Below, in pieces: positions 59,512 to 64,000 of a stretch of 64,000 bases of DNA. Position numbers and translations under genes: made by a program. The notes under the pieces were generated by a model, which made no database searches, had not been told where the DNA came from, and was given only the letters and a program-made list of their open reading frames with translations. Where the stretch lies: assembly GCF_937468385.1 (NCBI RefSeq), contig NZ_CALBWS010000001.1, positions 372,001-436,000 of the forward strand, written 5' to 3'. Origin of the DNA: Neobacillus rhizosphaerae. GTDB lineage: Bacteria; Bacillota; Bacilli; Bacillales; Cytobacillaceae. Position 1 is the stretch's first letter. Every line of letters starts with the position of its first letter.

Positions 59512-62313
59512 TTACTTCTTTCTTTTCTTAGCTTCAAGCAAACGTTTCATTCGTTCTTCTTTTTCTTCAGGGGACACAACCGCAACGGTTTGCTTCCTTT
59601 TAACAGGAGTGGTCTGCTCCTGATCCTGCCGATTTTCCTTCTTTATTTCTTGCTTAGATTCTGCTTTTGTAAATTCCCTCTTGTTTTCAACATTAGCTTT
59701 TATTTTTGCTTTCGCCCTTGAAAGCTGCTGCAGGACTTCTGTGCCTCCTTGCTCACCTTTTTTTGAAGTTTTCTTTAGCAGGTGCAGCAATGAACCGAAG
59801 GGCTGGAAACCTAATCTCCTGAGCAGAATCTCGAACACTAGTAGAAGAAAGGCCGCCAGTAAGAGCCATTCACTAATTGATTCTTTCTTTTTAGGTTTTT
59901 GCTTTAGAGGTCTGAACGCTTCTTTTGCCGTTTTAAGTTCTTTTCCGCCAGTAAGGACCGCCAACTCACTTAATAACTCACGATTTGTCCCTTTTAACAA
60001 ATACTCATCAGAATAGGGTACCGAAAATCCTGTTTGGAATAATTTATCTTGTCCACCCTCGGTCGTTTGTTTCACCCGCAAAAAATACATCCCCGGTTTA
60101 TTAGGAAATATCACTTCAAATTCTCCTGGAGCTGTAGGTTTAGAATTAGTATCCATAACGATCCCATTTTGCGAAACAACTGATACATCAAGCGGAAGAA
60201 ATTGCCCATCCTCCGCTTTTAAATGGACCACCGTGTTACCATTTTCTTTTTCAATTGTAAAACGGAACGGCTCACTATCATAATGTGGCAGTGACTTTGC
60301 AACAATATGATTCAAAAAATTCGGCCAGTTTGCCCAGTTTGCCCAGTCACCAGACCATTTTCCCGTCATATCAGAAGTAAAGGCAAGGCTCGTTCCTAAA
60401 CCATAATGCCACTGGGCAAGAATCGGATCCTTTTTTTCACTAATGAGTGGCACCTCAGCTCTAGTTTTCGCAGTTACAGCGATATAAGCATTCATTTTAG
60501 GAATGCCGTTTTGAAAAATAGTTTTCCATTCCGGGTAGGGCTGTACAGCTGGATAAAAAGGATGATCTTCAATATACGTTCTCGTTGTCATCACGGTTTC
60601 CCTTGAAAGAATGCTCGGAATAACCGAAGCATCTGTCACATCGTAAAATCTTCCCTTTCCCTGCCCGGCAAGGTCTTCCAAAAGGTTTCGATCGGCGTCA
60701 GAGCCTAAAGCAACGGTTGATAAGGTAATATTATTTTTCTTACCCTCCTCAATCAGTGAATGATAATCGCCACCAGCCGCAGACTGTCCATCCGTCAATA
60801 AAATAATGTGCTTTCGTTGTAGCTTTAAATCCTTTAACTCTTGATAGGCCTTTTCAAGGGAAGGATAAATATTCGTTCCACCCCCAACAGAAACAGAACG
60901 GATTTTTTCAATCACTTTCTTCTTGTTCTCGAGCGGCGCGGTTTCAACAATCACCCATGGCCGGTCATCAAAGGCAATAAAGCCAAGCGTATCTTTTTCT
61001 CGCAATAACTCCACCGACCTGGCTGCTGCTTCCTTTGCTAATGTCAGTTTATTACCGCTCATACTACCGGATCGATCAATGACAATCACCAATCCAAGAG
61101 AGGGCATCTCTTTCTTCCCTTTAATGTCCATATCAACCGGCAAAAGTTTTTCAATTGGTGTTTTAAAATAGCCGCCGAGGCCAAAGCTGTCCTCACCACC
61201 GAGCATCACAAAGCCTGTCCCAAATTCTTTGACTGCTTTTTCAATCAAGTTCATTTGCTGTTCAGTGACCTTCGTTCCAGGGACATTATTAAAAATAATC
61301 GATTGGTATTGTAAAAATCCCGCCAAGGTCGTTGGAAGCTTCTCAGGAATAAGCCTGTCAACGATTAGTCCTGAGGATTGTAATATCTTCACTAAGGGGT
61401 CCTCCTGATTACCTTGAACAACGAGCACTCTTGGTGTTCCCTTGACATTCGTTACAGCATACAGGGAATTATTCTCAATAAAAGTATCCCCTTCTGCGGC
61501 TAATTCCGCCTTAAAAATGGACATTCCCGGTTCGGATGCTATATGTGAAAAAGAAAACTCATTTTGACCTTCTTTTACTAATACTTGTTTATGGAGAATA
61601 TCTTGGTTGTTTACTGAAATCCGTAATTCAGCACTTTTTTCAACGTTACTTGCAATCGATACAGTTAGATTTGCTTTTTCTCCCTCGTAAAGGGCAGGAG
61701 CGACATCTAGCTTCGTGATGGACATATCCTCACGGAATTTTTGCTTGAATTGAACATAATCTAACTCAAGGTTCTGATTTTTTAATAATTTTGCGGCCTC
61801 TTTGCTATTGCCCACGGTCTCATTTCCGTCAGATAACAGGACAATCCGTCCGCTTTGCTCAGGTTTCAATATAGAAGCAGCAAAACTAATTCCCTCTTCG
61901 AGATTGGTTTCATCAGTTTTCAATTTTCCGTTAAATTGATCTAAAACTGTTTTTTTATTTGAAAGAGATTGTTCGACAATCGCGCCATCGGCAAACGACG
62001 CTACCGCAAATGTTTGATTACCTTTCTTAGATTGGATGCTCTCGTCAAGCCAATCCAATACTCCATTTTCCGCATCTTCAAAACTTGCTGATCGGTCTGT
62101 AAGAAAAATGATCATTTCCTCTTTGATTGGCAACAGAATTTGCGGCATAGTTAGCGCAAATATAATCAATAAAAATAGAACAGCTCTAAGGCAGCCAATC
62201 ACCACTTTTTCTGGACTTCTTGATGTGGTTATTTGTTTAAAATATAGATAGATTAGGAAAAAAGCGGGTATTAATAGAACAAGAAAGATGGGAAACTTAA
62301 GCTCTAAATCCAC
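59512..62313 (-). CDS. Membrane protein with two VWA-like domains and a glutamine amidotransferase-like domain
   Basis: 933 residues. Two hydrophobic helices at the N-terminus (about 8-26 and 40-60), a first VWA-like region with the degenerate metal site TDRSASFEDAE (about 72-215; RIVLLSDGNETVG), a beta-rich region, an amidotransferase-like fold (about 300-395: VLVVQGNQEDPLVKILQ, FVMLGGEDSFGLGGYF), and a full VWA domain with MIDAS DRSGSMSGN (about 415-570). A membrane helix near residue 850 precedes a charged tail. Most of the protein should lie outside. It overlaps the BatA-like gene by 10 bases. Such pairs usually belong to MoxR-DUF58-BatA clusters, which would continue off the window. Substrate and role are unknown. 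Confidence 0.8.
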   Translation of the reverse strand: MDLELKFPIFLVLLIPAFFLIYLYFKQITTSRSPEKVVIGCLRAVLFLLIIFALTMPQILLPIKEEMIIFLTDRSASFEDAENGVLDWLDESIQSKKGNQTFAVASFADGAIVEQSLSNKKTVLDQFNGKLKTDETNLEEGISFAASILKPEQSGRIVLLSDGNETVGNSKEAAKLLKNQNLELDYVQFKQKFREDMSITKLDVAPALYEGEKANLTVSIASNVEKSAELRISVNNQDILHKQVLVKEGQNEFSFSHIASEPGMSIFKAELAAEGDTFIENNSLYAVTNVKGTPRVLVVQGNQEDPLVKILQSSGLIVDRLIPEKLPTTLAGFLQYQSIIFNNVPGTKVTEQQMNLIEKAVKEFGTGFVMLGGEDSFGLGGYFKTPIEKLLPVDMDIKGKKEMPSLGLVIVIDRSGSMSGNKLTLAKEAAARSVELLREKDTLGFIAFDDRPWVIVETAPLENKKKVIEKIRSVSVGGGTNIYPSLEKAYQELKDLKLQRKHIILLTDGQSAAGGDYHSLIEEGKKNNITLSTVALGSDADRNLLEDLAGQGKGRFYDVTDASVIPSILSRETVMTTRTYIEDHPFYPAVQPYPEWKTIFQNGIPKMNAYIAVTAKTRAEVPLISEKKDPILAQWHYGLGTSLAFTSDMTGKWSGDWANWANWPNFLNHIVAKSLPHYDSEPFRFTIEKENGNTVVHLKAEDGQFLPLDVSVVSQNGIVMDTNSKPTAPGEFEVIFPNKPGMYFLRVKQTTEGGQDKLFQTGFSVPYSDEYLLKGTNRELLSELAVLTGGKELKTAKEAFRPLKQKPKKKESISEWLLLAAFLLLVFEILLRRLGFQPFGSLLHLLKKTSKKGEQGGTEVLQQLSRAKAKIKANVENKREFTKAESKQEIKKENRQDQEQTTPVKRKQTVAVVSPEEKEERMKRLLEAKKRKK

Positions 62314-64000
62314 CTTCTATACACCTCCCATTCCATCATAAGCAGTAATAGCACGCAGAGGGTCAGCCAAAACCATAGTGATTCATTTGGCTTCAACGTC
62401 TGCTCAGAATCATATGTCTTTGAACTATTCAATATAAAGGATGGGGCAGTCTCCGGTTTTTTTTCACGATCATCAAGAAGAACAGAGAAATAATAGACTT
62501 GACCATCAGCTACTGCTTGATAAATGCCCGGTTTGTAAGGGGCTTTAAAATTTTCCTTATTTAACTGAAGTGACGATAAGCTTTTTCCAGCGGTATTATA
62601 AATTTCCAACACAGATTTTTTAGTTTCAAGCTGAAGCCATTTTTCCTCTCCAGGCTGAAAGTAGCCAAGAAAGCCTGTTTGCTTTGATAACCACTGATAG
62701 CTGTTATAGAGAAAGATTGGAAAACCCGGATGAAGCGGCCAATCCGTGTTTTCAAGTGAAAAATTTACGAGGATAACCGGCTGTCCATTTAGTGTTCCGG
62801 ATTGAATCAATGGATGATTGCCACTGGTTACAACGTTTTCCCAGTTCCCCTTTATCGGGCTCGTTGCATACTTTATGTAGGTTTTGTCGAAATCAACAAA
62901 TTCTGTTAACGGTGAATCCGTGCTCGTTATCGGTTCCTTTAGTTCAAAGAGTTCACTCTCAGGTTGCTTATTATTGATATAAATGGTCGGCATTTTCGGT
63001 AAGTCATCAAGCGGCAGCCCTTCTACCAGAATGATTCCACTGTCCTTTAACCCTAAAGATCGGTTTTGATCAAGCTGTACCGTTTTGAATCCCAGGGTTT
63101 CTAGTCCCTTAATAAAAAAGGGATTCACCCCACCAAGTGCATGAATGGTTGGATTAAAGACTGTGTAAACGGCCGTTAATTCATTATCAGCCGCATACTG
63201 ATCTCCTGCTTTTATTGTAGCTTGATAAAAGCGGCGCTGTGGCAAGTCAGGAACATTTATCACCACTTGTTTTCCAGGTGGAATCGTTACTTCCTGTTGA
63301 TAATCGATCGAATCCTCACTTGTAATAACAAAGGGAAATGTCTTCGATTTCTTTCCTTGATTTTCCAAAACCGCCAGCCCAGAAATTCGTTTTTCTTTAC
63401 CAGCAACCCCAAAGGACAAAATGGCAGCATTATCTTGGATGCCATCAGCATTATGAATTTCATAGGGAATATTATCAAGGTCTGCCTGGATGTCTTCCTT
63501 TTTCACGGAATCAGAAAATAAATGAATCACCGTTTCGCTGTTTTGCACAAGAGATTCTGCGAGCTTTACGGCCTTTTCGATATTTTCATGGTCGTAAGTT
63601 ACAGTAAGCCCCGCAATCGTCCTTCGAATCAAGCTTGAATTGGTTTCCCGATTCAAAAGTATTTTTGGCTTCTCTCCGGCGATAATCACGGTTACTTCCT
63701 GACCATTTAAGCGATCAACCATTTGCTTCATCTGTTGTTTTGACTGTTCAATGAGCGATTTTTCAGCCTTCACCGCTGACATGGTTGCGGATGTATCAAC
63801 AATCCAAATGACCTGTTCTCCCTTTACTCCCTCCGAGAGCCAAACTGGTTTTGCCAAAGCAAGCATTAATAAAGTGAGAGCAGCAATTTGCAGCCAAAAT
63901 AAGAGATTATGCTGTAATTTTTGAATCCAGGGCGAGGCATTCCATTCATTCATTGCCTGCTGCCAAAGAAGGTTAGATGGATTAATGACAGCTGTGTATT
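62304..64000 (-). CDS. BatA/VWA domain membrane protein (5' end outside the window)
   Basis: At least 565 residues; the frame stays open to the right edge, so the first internal Met (63953) is not the start. NPSNLLWQQAMNEWNASPW and LQHNLLFWLQIAALTLLMLA form the BatA N-terminal double-helix motif, followed by a VWA domain whose metal site is altered to VDTSATMSA. A beta-rich extracellular region and a C-terminal helix (WFWLTLCVLLLLMMEWEVYRR) follow. It is co-transcribed and overlaps with the large VWA gene. The pair probably forms one membrane complex with a MoxR ATPase encoded further upstream; this is inferred from known clusters. Confidence 0.78.
   Translation of the reverse strand, partial: YTAVINPSNLLWQQAMNEWNASPWIQKLQHNLLFWLQIAALTLLMLALAKPVWLSEGVKGEQVIWIVDTSATMSAVKAEKSLIEQSKQQMKQMVDRLNGQEVTVIIAGEKPKILLNRETNSSLIRRTIAGLTVTYDHENIEKAVKLAESLVQNSETVIHLFSDSVKKEDIQADLDNIPYEIHNADGIQDNAAILSFGVAGKEKRISGLAVLENQGKKSKTFPFVITSEDSIDYQQEVTIPPGKQVVINVPDLPQRRFYQATIKAGDQYAADNELTAVYTVFNPTIHALGGVNPFFIKGLETLGFKTVQLDQNRSLGLKDSGIILVEGLPLDDLPKMPTIYINNKQPESELFELKEPITSTDSPLTEFVDFDKTYIKYATSPIKGNWENVVTSGNHPLIQSGTLNGQPVILVNFSLENTDWPLHPGFPIFLYNSYQWLSKQTGFLGYFQPGEEKWLQLETKKSVLEIYNTAGKSLSSLQLNKENFKAPYKPGIYQAVADGQVYYFSVLLDDREKKPETAPSFILNSSKTYDSEQTLKPNESLWFWLTLCVLLLLMMEWEVYRRWI

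Overview
The window is about 64 kb of core chromosome from a spore-forming Bacillaceae. Low GC, AGGAGG-type ribosome binding sites, TTG/GTG starts and the exact family content (SpoIIIE, dipicolinate synthase SpoVFA/B, CodY, HslVU, RasP, PolC, RNase J2, YlxY, YmxH, TepA/YlzJ) point to Bacillus or a close genus such as Neobacillus or Mesobacillus. Nearly every gene is on the minus strand, so the biological order runs from high to low coordinates.

Reading from 64000 down: a BatA/VWA membrane-protein pair (59.5-64.0 kb, the first gene cut by the window edge); the signal-recognition/ribosome maturation cluster ylxM-ffh-rpsP-khpA-ylqD-rimM-trmD-rplS (54.8-59.4 kb); signal peptidase sipS, GTPase rbgA, serine dehydratase sdaAB-sdaAA, rnhB (50.5-54.6 kb); sucC-sucD, dprA, topA, trmFO (43.3-50.2 kb); a decayed xerC/codV remnant, then hslV-hslU-codY (40.0-43.2 kb); rpsB, tsf, pyrH, frr, uppS, cdsA, dxr, rasP, polC (27.7-39.9 kb); the rimP-nusA-ylxR-ylxQ-infB-ylxP-rbfA-truB-ribF-rpsO-pnp translation/RNA operon (17.2-27.3 kb); ylxY and mlpA; ymxH, dpaA-dpaB, asd-dapG-dapA, which feed lysine, diaminopimelate and dipicolinate; rnjB, tepA-ylzJ, spoIIIE; finally a GntR regulator, a BMP-type nucleoside lipoprotein and the start of its ABC ATPase.

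The accessory parts are small but informative. (1) At 13.65-14.63 kb an IS1182-like element with a broken transposase and two GC-rich palindromic repeats has split the mlpA terminator and duplicated its stem. (2) At 15.9-16.06 kb a compact, hairpin-rich element lies just upstream of mlpA. (3) Between trmFO and hslV only the two ends of xerC survive, with the middle deleted. (4) A perfect 15-bp CodY box touches an extended -10 promoter upstream of the GntR/nucleoside-transport genes, while codY itself lies in the same window. (5) proS is missing between rasP and polC, and xerC, ylqG and ylqH are missing from their usual places.

Many rho-independent terminators are visible and mark transcription units. 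Leader RNAs are proposed for rpsB (S2), rplS (L19), rpsO (S15) and the rimP-nusA operon. I see no tRNA, rRNA, CRISPR array, prophage or biosynthetic cluster. I found no complete new system; the strongest candidates for new biology are the xerC decay, the IS1182-linked palindromic repeats and the hairpin element before mlpA.
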